From Heyndrickxia sporothermodurans (lineage in GTDB: Bacteria; Bacillota; Bacilli; Bacillales; Bacillaceae_C): 7,447 nucleotides of DNA. The notes below the pieces were generated by a model. That model was not told the origin of the DNA and did no database searches. It was given only the letters and a program-made list of their open reading frames with translations. The stretch lies in NCBI RefSeq assembly GCF_016785185.1, contig NZ_JAEKDY010000146.1. The stretch is one strand, 5' to 3'. The first letter of the stretch is position 1. Each line of letters opens with the position of its first letter. The translations under genes were made by a program, and so were the position numbers. Shown here piece after piece: positions 1-4,514 of this stretch.

Positions 1-1
1 C

Positions 2-91
2 ATGCATTCTAGTATTTTAGACTTATCGCCAAATGAGTTTTATGAACAGCAACAATGTGAAAACGTGAAAATCAAAGGGGTACGGGTTTAA
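2..91 (+). CDS. C-terminal fragment of an unidentified protein
   Basis: One frame is open from the left edge of the window to a TAA at 89-91 and gives about 29 residues ending in KIKGVRV. The first in-frame codon in the window happens to be ATG, but no ribosome-binding site can be seen before it, so this is more likely the tail of a longer gene than a small gene. The fragment is charged and has no membrane segment. I do not recognise the family. Its stop lies just before the long imperfect palindrome, an arrangement often found at the end of recombinase, mobilisation or transposase genes, but nothing in the residues proves that. It could also be chance open frame. Confidence 0.35.
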   Translation: MHSSILDLSPNEFYEQQQCENVKIKGVRV

Positions 92-104
92 TCGCCCCTT
101 CCAT

Positions 105-240
105 TTTTTCTTCCTTTTGTCCCAAAAGTTATTTCAGCCATTTCTGGAATGGAATCAAGGGCGACGATAGTCGGGCGAAGCCTTTACCCTTGAAGGAATG
201 GAAGCAATGGCTATGATCTCAAAAGGACAAAAGGAAACGA
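105..240. repeat. Long imperfect palindrome (about 136 bp)
   Basis: Three pairs of arms are arranged about a centre near 174: TTCCTTTTGTCC at 111-122 with GGACAAAAGGAA at 225-236, AGCCATT at 136-142 with AATGGCT at 206-212, and CAAGGG at 156-161 with CCCTTG at 187-192. A small hairpin, CGAC at 162-165 with GTCG at 170-173, lies near the centre. The segments between the arms do not pair. Instead they repeat in the same orientation on both sides: CAAAAG at 123-128 and 220-225, GGAATGGA at 146-153 and 195-202. This could be a miniature mobile element, a REP-like repeat of the kind scattered in Bacillus genomes, or a recombination or transfer site. The right arm also seems to hold the promoter of the next gene. 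Confidence 0.75.
190..217 (+). promoter_or_regulatory. Candidate promoter for the PemK/MazF-like gene
   Basis: TTGAAG at 190-195 and TATGAT at 212-217 are separated by 16 bp, which predicts transcription from about 224, some 40 bases before the GTG start. The -10 matches the sigma-A consensus at five of six positions and the -35 at four. The site lies inside the right arm of the palindrome, so cruciform or hairpin formation there could affect expression. The call rests on sequence match alone. Confidence 0.35.
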
Positions 241-264
241 AAAAGAATGTAATTTTAAGATAAA

Positions 265-870
265 GTGAGATTAAGAGAAATACTGTCCAAAATACGGGGG
301 TTAATCCGATCTAAGGCTCAAAGGTACTTAGAATGGCTGAAAACAAAACTATTTTTAGATGGTATTGCCTATAGAGCCAAAAAAAGAGTAGTTAAGCGTG
401 GTGAGGTATACAAGTGTAATCTTGGTTATGGAGTAGGAAGTGAAGAATCTAAAGAAAGACCCTGTGTCATATTGCAAAGAGATGACGCAAATTCAACTTC
501 ACCCAATGTAATTGTTGCTCCAATAACTCATACTTCTTCTACCTTACCTGTTGTAATCCCGATTTCGGACAAGTTTGATGGGGATGGTAATTTAATTCTT
601 GACGGAAATGTCTTATTAGGAAATATAGTATGTGTTAGTAAATCAAGACTAGGTGAATATATTTCCTCCTTGAGCAAGGATGAAATGAAGAGAGTTGACG
701 AAGCTATAGCTATCGCCCTTGATGTAAAGCATTATTACGTTACAATAAATAATATGTTGGATGACAAATTGGTGTACATAGAAAAGCTAAAAAGTAAAAT
801 TAATACATTAGAATCTGAACTATCAGAAAAGGAAAGAAAGATAGAGGAATTAAGCATTTTGGGAAGCTAA
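265..870 (+). CDS. PemK/MazF-family ribonuclease-like protein with N-terminal extension and C-terminal coiled coil
   Basis: Residues about 44-155 form a PemK/MazF (CcdB-fold) domain: it opens with VKRGEVYKCNLG, followed by KERPCVILQ and then VIVAPITHTS. Arg65 and Thr88 fall 23 residues apart, the same spacing as the catalytic Arg25/Thr48 pair of Bacillus MazF, so endoribonuclease activity is plausible. Two additions are unusual. One is a basic, helical N-terminal extension of about 43 residues. The other is a heptad-like, highly charged helix from about 160 to 198, probably a coiled coil. At 201 residues the protein is far longer than MazF (about 110-120). The GTG at 265 is the only usable start: the frame is closed by a TAA at 256-258 and no ATG occurs until well inside the domain. 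The ribosome-binding site is weak. No MazE-like antitoxin gene precedes it; instead a structured RNA begins 20 bases after its stop. It may be a toxin or a regulatory RNA-binding relative. The family call is firm, the role is not. Confidence 0.85.
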   Translation: MRLREILSKIRGLIRSKAQRYLEWLKTKLFLDGIAYRAKKRVVKRGEVYKCNLGYGVGSEESKERPCVILQRDDANSTSPNVIVAPITHTSSTLPVVIPISDKFDGDGNLILDGNVLLGNIVCVSKSRLGEYISSLSKDEMKRVDEAIAIALDVKHYYVTINNMLDDKLVYIEKLKSKINTLESELSEKERKIEELSILGS

Positions 871-890
871 TGTATTTACTAAAAATATAT

Positions 891-919
891 TAGACAGATC
901 TATTGTATTATGTTATTAT
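891..919 (+). promoter_or_regulatory. Promoter of the structured RNA
   Basis: TAGACA at 891-896 matches the -35 consensus at five of six positions. It is separated by exactly 17 bp from TATTAT at 914-919, also five of six. A TG dinucleotide at 911-912 makes this an extended -10. Predicted transcription starts at about 925-926, precisely at the first base of the first RNA module. It begins 20 bases after the stop of the PemK/MazF-like gene, and no terminator can be seen between them, so read-through from that gene is also possible. Confidence 0.7.
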
Positions 920-924
920 AAAGG

Positions 925-996
925 TACAAAATAGCTACTCACGAGTGGGGTAGATGTAAAATTATTCAAATGGGGGCTACGTGTGAGTCCCCTGTA
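925..996 (+). repeat. RNA module A (two hairpins in a closed junction)
   Basis: The module starts with TACAAAATA (925-933), then hairpin 1, a linker beginning ATGTAAAATTATTCAAAT (954-971), hairpin 2, and TGTA (993-996). TACA at 925-928 can pair with the closing TGTA, extended by G924 with C997, to form a three-way junction. An alternative closing helix, AAAATAG (928-934) with CTATTTT (997-1003), cannot coexist with it in a simple nested fold, so the module may switch between two states. Confidence 0.7.
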
Positions 997-1048
997 CTAT
1001 TTTAATCAAAATAATGAATGAAATTAATGTAGCTGAATATAATATTAA

Positions 1049-1123
1049 TACAAAATACTTTGAGACGAGTGCTCAAAGATGTAATATTTCAAAATTTGAG
1101 AAGTACGGGCGACTTCTCATGTG
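1049..1123 (+). repeat. RNA module B (second copy, diverged stems)
   Basis: The module repeats the plan of module A 124 bases downstream. It has an identical TACAAAATA (1049-1057), hairpin 3, a linker beginning ATGTAATATTTCAAAAT (1079-1095), hairpin 4, and TGTG (1120-1123), which still pairs with TACA through one G-U pair. The distance between loop starts is 40 bases here and 38 in module A. Single-stranded segments and loops are conserved while the stems have changed, the pattern expected of a duplicated functional RNA. Confidence 0.7.
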
Positions 1124-1125
1124 CC

Positions 1126-1156
1126 AAAAATCCCTCCTTAATATGGAGGGATTTTT
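1126..1156 (+). terminator. Intrinsic terminator of the structured RNA
   Basis: AAAAATCCCTCC at 1126-1137 and GGAGGGATTTTT at 1145-1156 form a perfect 12-bp inverted repeat around a 7-base loop, ending in five T. The flanking A and T tracts mean it could work in both directions. It lies seven bases after the last hairpin of the RNA and about 70 bases before the next gene. Confidence 0.9.
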
Positions 1157-1227
1157 GTATATATGGGGAGAGAACAAGAAATATTTTTTCTTATTTATAA
1201 AAAGATATATAATGGGTGGTTGAATTC

Positions 1228-1554
1228 TTGCAAAAACTACATGCAGAAATTGTAATAACAATTCCAGATGATATGGTGATTATAACAAAAGTTGAATATG
1301 AAGAATTAAAACAGAGTGAATTGTTAGGTGTCTATTGGAGTATGAAAGACCTTGAAAAACGTATAAATAAAAAATCAGATTGGATAAAGGAAAGTATTCT
1401 TTACCCACAAAGGTTTAAAAAGATTCTTGATATTGATAACGGAGGATTTGTTTATTATCCTGAAACAAAGGGGCAGAAATGGGCTTTTCAGGCTACTAAA
1501 ATGGCAGAATTTTTGGAGACTAATTTTAGGAAGATATTTGGTTCAGATGTGTAG
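1228..1554 (+). CDS. DUF771 family protein (phage/mobile-element type)
   Basis: The product (108 residues from the TTG at 1228) begins MQKLHAEIVITIPDDMVIITK. It contains ELLGVYWSMKDLEKR, ILYPQRFKKILD, NGGFVYYP, and WAFQATKMAEFLETNF, the order of conserved segments I know from DUF771 proteins of Gram-positive phages and integrative elements. The family has no firm biochemical role. Its helical and wing-like plan suggests a small excisionase-like DNA-binding protein. I chose the TTG because relatives begin at this Met-Gln position and GGGTGG at 1214-1219 gives a usable ribosome-binding site; the in-frame GTG at 1216 is the alternative. A TATAAT at 1208-1213 may be a promoter element, but no good -35 is seen. 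The gene follows the RNA terminator and is probably expressed separately. Confidence 0.8.
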   Translation: MQKLHAEIVITIPDDMVIITKVEYEELKQSELLGVYWSMKDLEKRINKKSDWIKESILYPQRFKKILDIDNGGFVYYPETKGQKWAFQATKMAEFLETNFRKIFGSDV

Positions 1555-1562
1555 CTGTATTT

Positions 1563-1584
1563 AACCCTGTTCCCATTGGGTTTT
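1563..1584 (+). terminator. Weak terminator candidate after the DUF771 gene
   Basis: AACCC at 1563-1567 pairs with GGGTT at 1578-1582 around a 10-base loop, followed by a run of four T at 1581-1584 and a second T run near 1591-1595. The stem is short, so termination would be inefficient. It separates the mobile-element genes from the marR promoter. Confidence 0.35.
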
Positions 1585-1628
1585 GTACCTTTTTCGCTCA
1601 ATCTCCTTTCAAAAGTCTTAATTAACGA

Positions 1629-1657
1629 TTGACAAAGTCAATTATTGATTGTATCAT
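1629..1657 (+). promoter_or_regulatory. marR promoter with overlapping palindromic operator
   Basis: A consensus -35, TTGACA at 1629-1634, and TATCAT at 1652-1657 are 17 bp apart. The -35 forms one half of a perfect palindrome, TTGAC-AAA-GTCAA, at 1629-1641. The same 13 bp, in reverse-complement form, recur at 2171-2183 in front of the next gene. A repressor bound here would cover the -35 and block RNA polymerase, which fits autoregulation by the MarR protein encoded immediately downstream. Confidence 0.75.
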
Positions 1658-1676
1658 TTACTTTGAGGTGACAGAA

Positions 1677-2144
1677 ATGATTAGTTCTAATGAAGCAATT
1701 GAGATCAGAGAGATTCTTCAACAATTGGTTCGTGATTTTGGTTTGTTACAGCGTGAAGGTTCAGAATGTTGCGGAATAACAGTCCTGCAAAGTCACATTA
1801 TATATGAATTGGATAAAAACCCCCGCATTTCCTTAATTGATCTGGCCGAGAAATTATCTATGGATACCGGAATGCTAAGTAGGCAGATCAATAAAGTGGT
1901 GGAATTAGGGTATGTTTCTCGAACCCCTGATCCTAACGATAGACGTTATGTTGTTTTATTACTTACTGAAAAAGGTCAAGTAAAAGCAAACGAAATCTCC
2001 GGTCAAATGAATCAATACATTGGGCAGATTTTAGGGTTTATTCCAAATGATAAACAGAATCAGGTTATAGATAGTTTACAGATCTTACTGAGTGCCATGA
2101 AGATGAATGATGGATCTGGTTCTGGTTGTTGTACCACTAAATAA
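1677..2144 (+). CDS. MarR-family winged-helix regulator with paired cysteines
   Basis: This 155-residue protein has the MarR plan: an N-terminal dimerisation helix, a helix-turn-helix at about 52-76 (SLIDLAEKLSMDTGMLSRQI), and a wing carrying the family signature DPNDRR at 85-90. Two cysteine pairs stand out, Cys31-Cys32 in the first helical region (SECCGITVLQ) and Cys151-Cys152 at the tail (GSGCC). Thiols placed this way suggest that it senses a trivalent arsenical, another soft metal, or an oxidant. The ATG at 1677 is preceded by GAGGTGA at 1665-1671. The upstream in-frame TTG at 1629 lies inside the promoter -35 and is rejected. It probably represses itself and the downstream acetyltransferase through the shared TTGAC-N3-GTCAA site. 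The family is secure; the ligand is inferred from the cysteines and from the ars neighbours. Confidence 0.88.
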   Translation: MISSNEAIEIREILQQLVRDFGLLQREGSECCGITVLQSHIIYELDKNPRISLIDLAEKLSMDTGMLSRQINKVVELGYVSRTPDPNDRRYVVLLLTEKGQVKANEISGQMNQYIGQILGFIPNDKQNQVIDSLQILLSAMKMNDGSGSGCCTTK

Positions 2145-2160
2145 ATAGTGGTTTTCTTTT
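2133..2160 (+). terminator. Terminator candidate overlapping the end of marR
   Basis: ACCACTA at 2133-2139 and TAGTGGT at 2146-2152 form a 7-bp stem with a 6-base loop that contains the marR stop codon. TTTTCTTTT follows. Translating ribosomes would cover the stem, so the hairpin may act mainly when translation is slow. It explains why the next gene has its own operator. Confidence 0.5.
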
Positions 2161-2170
2161 AAGAAAATAT

Positions 2171-2183
2171 TTGACTTTGTCAA
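2171..2183. promoter_or_regulatory. Second MarR operator, upstream of the acetyltransferase gene
   Basis: TTGAC-TTT-GTCAA is a perfect palindrome and the exact reverse complement of the site at 1629-1641. It contains a possible -35 (TTGACT, 2171-2176). No equally good -10 stands 17 bp away; GATAAT at 2189-2194 is the nearest AT-rich hexamer. The start codon at 2217 is 34 bases downstream, which is consistent with promoter-proximal control. Confidence 0.7.
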
Positions 2184-2216
2184 GTGTTGATAATAGCAAT
2201 TAAAGGAGGGTACTTA

Positions 2217-2717
2217 ATGATCATTAGAAAGGTCGAAATGACAGACTTGATAGAAGTTCTCGAGATATACAATCAAGGAATAGTTGACAGGGTTGCCACA
2301 CTCGAAACTAGAAAGAAAGATCAAGACTATATCCATTCTTGGTTTAACAATCATCAAGGGAGATACGTTGGGTTAGTCGCAGAGAATGAAGAAAAAAGCA
2401 TCGTCGGATGGGCAGCCATAAGTCCCTATAATCAAAGAGATGCCTATAAAGGAGTAGGTGAAATTTCTGTCTATATCCATCGTGACTATAGAGGAAAGGG
2501 GGCTGGTCAAAAATTGCTAAAACAACTTGAAATAGAAGCATTGAATCACGATTTTTATAAGTTGGTTTTATTTACTTTCCCATTCAATCTTTTAGGTCAA
2601 GGATTATATAACAAATTGCAGTACCGCCAAGTTGGGGTATTTAAGAATCAAGGAGTTCTTGATGGCAAATTTGTAGATGTAATGGCAATGGAAAAAATAT
2701 TAGATACAACGTGTTAA
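2217..2717 (+). CDS. arsN1: GNAT N-acetyltransferase, ArsN1-like (arsinothricin/phosphinothricin acetyltransferase family)
   Basis: This 166-residue protein belongs to the GNAT fold and resembles the phosphinothricin/arsinothricin acetyltransferases. These transfer acetyl from acetyl-CoA to the amino group of glutamate-like toxins such as arsinothricin, a trivalent organoarsenical antibiotic. Visible landmarks are IYNQGIVDRVATLET at 17-31, SPYNQRDAYKGVGEISVYI at 69-87, and the acetyl-CoA pyrophosphate loop RGKGAG at 92-97. A long-chain phenylalanine-rich strand (KLVLFTFPFN) follows. The start is the ATG at 2217, with AAAGGAGGG at 2202-2210; the open frame from a TTG at 2184 overlaps the operator and is rejected. 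It is the first gene after the second MarR site. Substrate choice between arsinothricin, phosphinothricin and another amine cannot be settled from sequence, but the ars context favours the first. Confidence 0.82.
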   Translation: MIIRKVEMTDLIEVLEIYNQGIVDRVATLETRKKDQDYIHSWFNNHQGRYVGLVAENEEKSIVGWAAISPYNQRDAYKGVGEISVYIHRDYRGKGAGQKLLKQLEIEALNHDFYKLVLFTFPFNLLGQGLYNKLQYRQVGVFKNQGVLDGKFVDVMAMEKILDTTC

Positions 2718-2755
2718 TCTATGCTTCAGTGTTTTACATACAGCAAATATCTCAA

Positions 2756-2785
2756 TTACAAAGTCGAAGTAATCTTCTTTATAAA
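2756..2785 (+). promoter_or_regulatory. Weak internal promoter and degenerate operator-like site
   Basis: TTACAA at 2756-2761 and TATAAA at 2780-2785 are 18 bp apart, giving a possible promoter for the flavoprotein gene. The first hexamer sits in TTACAAAGTCGAA (2756-2768), which shares the 8-base core ACAAAGTC with the marR operator at 1629-1641 but is shifted by one base at each outer edge. It may be a low-affinity third regulator site or a coincidence. Confidence 0.3.
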
Positions 2786-2803
2786 AATTTAAAGAGAGGA
2801 AAG

Positions 2804-4171
2804 ATGAAAATGGAATGGATAGAAATCAAACCGACCTGTTGTCAAGCTGAAAAGGAATTGAAAGATACTAATAATGGAGAAAGCAAACATTTACCCGTTG
2901 CAATTATTGGGGCTGGTCCTGTAGGTCTTGCAGCAGCAGCCCATTTAGTAAGATATAATCAACAATTTATTCTTTTAGAATCTGGATCTCAAGTTGGGGC
3001 GAATATCCTAACATGGGGCCATGTTCGAGTATTTTCTCCTTGGAGATATAACATTGATAAATTTGCATCTAAACTTCTTAAAAAACAAGATTGGAATGAG
3101 CCAGACCTAAATGAATTACCTACTGGGAAAGACTTAGTTGAGCAATATTTAAAGCCGTTAGCAAATACCCCTGAAATTAAAAATTCGTTATTTGTTAATA
3201 CAAAGGTTCTTTCAATTAGCCGAAAAAGCATGGATAAAATGAAAACGGCTAATCGGGAAAAACAACCTTTTGTGATTATTGCTGAGCAAAATAGGGAGTT
3301 TAAACAGTTTGAGGTGAGGGCGGTTATTGATGCAACTGGAACCTGGGGTAATCCTAATCCAGCAAATTCAAACGGCATTTGGTTAAAAGGAGAGGAGGGA
3401 ATAAAAAATCAAATTTTCTATGGCATCCCAGATATTCTAGGGGTAGAGAAAAACCGTTATCTAAATAAACGTGTTGCTGTTATTGGAAGTGGCCATTCTG
3501 CCATCAATTCATTATTAGAGTTAGCAAAAATAAAAGATGAATACCCCGCAACAGAAATAGTATGGGTTTTAAGAAAAGAGAGGGTTGAAAATGCTTACGG
3601 AGGCGAGGAACTGGATGCTCTCGAGGCGAGAGGTGATTTAGGAAGTCGTATACACAAATTAGTGGATTCTGGCGTAGTTCAAGTTATTACTCCTTTTATG
3701 ATTCAATACGTTAAAGGTAAAAATGGAAAAATCGAGCTAGTAGGGGAGACTAAGGGTGACTTAAAAACTTATTCAGATATAGATGAAATGATTGTTAATA
3801 CTGGGAACCGTCCAGATTTTTCAATACTTCGGGAAGTAAGGACCAGCATTGATACAGCAACAGAAAGTGTTAAGGCTCTTGCACCACTAATTGATCCGAA
3901 TATTCATAGTTGTGGAACGGTACGTCCTCATGGGGAAAAGGAATTACGGCAACCCGAAAAAGATTTTTATATCGTTGGAGCAAAAAGTTATGGTCGAGCA
4001 CCAACATTTTTAATGGCGACAGGATATGAGCAGGTTCGGTCTGTAGTGGCATATTTATCAGGAGATTATGGAGCCTCTGAGAAGGTCGAGTTAGAATTAC
4101 CTGAAACGGGTGTATGTAGTACGAATCTTAAAGTAACGAACGCTTCTTGTAGTTCAAATTCATGCTGCTAA
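2804..4171 (+). CDS. FAD/NAD(P)-dependent oxidoreductase of arsenic loci (flavin monooxygenase-like)
   Basis: The 455-residue cytoplasmic protein has two dinucleotide-binding folds. The FAD-binding motif GAGPVG is at 36-41, within VAIIGAGPVGLAAAAHL, and a second NAD(P)H fold with IGSGHSAINS starts at about 227. Between them ATGTWGNPNP (177-186) is the ATG-type hinge common in flavin monooxygenase-like proteins. Near the end YIVGAKSYGRAPTFLMATGYEQVRS resembles the C-terminal FAD contact of such reductases. Cysteines sit at both ends: Cys12-Cys13 near the N-terminus, Cys438, Cys449 and the terminal Cys454-Cys455. The family includes the ArsO- and ArsV-type proteins found in ars operons, proposed to act on organoarsenicals; that link is inference. 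The ATG at 2804 follows AGAGAGGA; the ATG at 2810 is also possible, and the longer frame from a GTG at 2711 lacks a ribosome-binding site. The gene lies 86 bases after arsN1. Confidence 0.8.
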   Translation: MKMEWIEIKPTCCQAEKELKDTNNGESKHLPVAIIGAGPVGLAAAAHLVRYNQQFILLESGSQVGANILTWGHVRVFSPWRYNIDKFASKLLKKQDWNEPDLNELPTGKDLVEQYLKPLANTPEIKNSLFVNTKVLSISRKSMDKMKTANREKQPFVIIAEQNREFKQFEVRAVIDATGTWGNPNPANSNGIWLKGEEGIKNQIFYGIPDILGVEKNRYLNKRVAVIGSGHSAINSLLELAKIKDEYPATEIVWVLRKERVENAYGGEELDALEARGDLGSRIHKLVDSGVVQVITPFMIQYVKGKNGKIELVGETKGDLKTYSDIDEMIVNTGNRPDFSILREVRTSIDTATESVKALAPLIDPNIHSCGTVRPHGEKELRQPEKDFYIVGAKSYGRAPTFLMATGYEQVRSVVAYLSGDYGASEKVELELPETGVCSTNLKVTNASCSSNSCC

Positions 4172-4185
4172 AATTGTGTAATCAG

Positions 4186-4213
4186 AAGGGGGAGTTGAAT
4201 AACTTTCCCTTTT
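4186..4213 (+). terminator. Hairpin with short T run between the flavoprotein and small-protein genes
   Basis: AAGGGGGAGTT at 4186-4196 and AACTTTCCCTT at 4201-4211 form an 11-bp stem with two G-U pairs and a GAAT tetraloop, ending in four T. It is stable, but the T run is short, and the next gene's ribosome-binding site (GGAGG, 4216-4220) begins almost at once. It is more likely a partial terminator or an mRNA-stabilising element that lowers expression of the small gene than a full stop. Confidence 0.5.
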
Positions 4214-4228
4214 ATGGAGGTCATATTG

Positions 4229-4435
4229 ATGCTTATTAATAATGGTGGTAATTTAAGTAAAGAATACTTCATAGCATATCTTAAATTAATTATGAGTAGT
4301 AGAAAATGCACCTTAGAAAAGGCAAAGGAAATCACGTTTGAGCGTCTATTTCAGAAAGACAAAAAAACACTTGGGAACATTTCTTTTGAACGTTTTACAA
4401 ATGCGTATGAGGGTTTAAAAGAGGAAGGAAAGTGA
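4229..4435 (+). CDS. Small hypothetical protein of the ars cluster (68 aa)
   Basis: I do not recognise this family. The protein starts MLINNGGNLSKEYFIAY and is predicted to be mostly helical, basic, and soluble. It has one cysteine (SSRKCTLEKA) and ends NAYEGLKEEGK. There is no membrane segment or signal peptide. The gene is probably real: GGAGG at 4216-4220 stands eight bases before the ATG at 4229, and the frame fills the space between the flavoprotein gene and the arsR promoter. The alternative ATG at 4214 overlaps that ribosome-binding site and is rejected. It probably belongs to the MarR-controlled transcript, past a partial terminator. The role is unknown. Confidence 0.65.
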   Translation: MLINNGGNLSKEYFIAYLKLIMSSRKCTLEKAKEITFERLFQKDKKTLGNISFERFTNAYEGLKEEGK

Positions 4436-4452
4436 GTTTGATATTTTTTTAC

Positions 4453-4481
4453 TTGAACATATAAGTATATAGTTATATGAT
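4453..4481 (+). promoter_or_regulatory. arsRBC promoter with ArsR-operator-like dyad
   Basis: TTGAAC at 4453-4458 and TATGAT at 4476-4481 are 17 bp apart. Between and overlapping them, 4459-4478 reads ATATAA-G-TATATA-G-TTATAT, a 20-bp dyad that is perfect except for the two G positions. ArsR/SmtB repressors commonly bind AT-rich imperfect dyads within the promoter, so bound ArsR would block this one until arsenite or antimonite releases it. The predicted transcript starts at about 4488. Confidence 0.78.
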
Positions 4482-4514
4482 TATATAGGTTTAGAATTGC
4501 AAGGGGGGAATTAG

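Larger units (their letters stand above)
925..1156 (+). ncRNA. Structured RNA of about 230 nt: two tandem modules, four hairpins with shared ACGNGYG loops
   Basis: Four hairpins each have a loop of exactly seven bases. Hairpin 1 has arms CTACTC and GGGTAG (935-953) and loop ACGAGTG. Hairpin 2 has GGGGGCT and AGTCCCC (972-992) and loop ACGTGTG. Hairpin 3 has CTTTGAG and CTCAAAG (1058-1078) and loop ACGAGTG. Hairpin 4 has GAGAAGT and ACTTCTC (1098-1118) and loop ACGGGCG. Stem sequences differ completely while pairing is kept, with only three G-U pairs, and the loop is conserved. The hairpins form two modules with matching linkers, described under the two repeat entries. A good promoter stands directly upstream and a strong terminator follows hairpin 4 by seven bases, so this is a free-standing transcript. 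A 69-codon open frame crosses it but matches no family and is interrupted by these structures. The conserved unpaired bases suggest a protein-binding RNA, the closest candidate partner being the upstream MazF-like protein. I do not recognise an Rfam family. Confidence 0.8.

Noticed and set aside
935..1118. tRNA or tRNA-like anticodon arms (7-base loops)
   Set aside because: The loops lack the U33 and purine-37 pattern, there is no acceptor stem or T-loop sequence, and four such hairpins occur in a row.
925..1123. CRISPR array
   Set aside because: There are only two modules, with different stem sequences and no identical long repeats or spacers, and no cas genes nearby.
265..1156. A standard ToxIN type III toxin-antitoxin locus
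   Set aside because: The protein is PemK/MazF-like rather than ToxN-like, and the RNA is downstream of it and not a series of short identical repeats. Only a looser analogy is proposed.
1014..1223. A 69-codon plus-strand open frame across the RNA locus
   Set aside because: It runs through hairpins 3 and 4 and the terminator, has no ribosome-binding site, and resembles no family. The covarying stems show that selection acts on RNA structure, not on this frame.
1073..1261. A 62-codon minus-strand open frame opposite the terminator and the start of the DUF771 gene
   Set aside because: It has no ribosome-binding site and a composition expected of the strand opposite A/T-rich sequence; it overlaps better-supported features.
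1629..1676. Extended start of the MarR protein at the TTG at 1629
   Set aside because: This TTG is the -35 hexamer and part of the operator. The ATG at 1677 has a good ribosome-binding site and fits the family length.
2989..3378. A 129-codon minus-strand open frame inside the flavoprotein gene
   Set aside because: The plus strand encodes clear FAD-binding motifs and the expected fold; the minus frame is a shadow without a ribosome-binding site.
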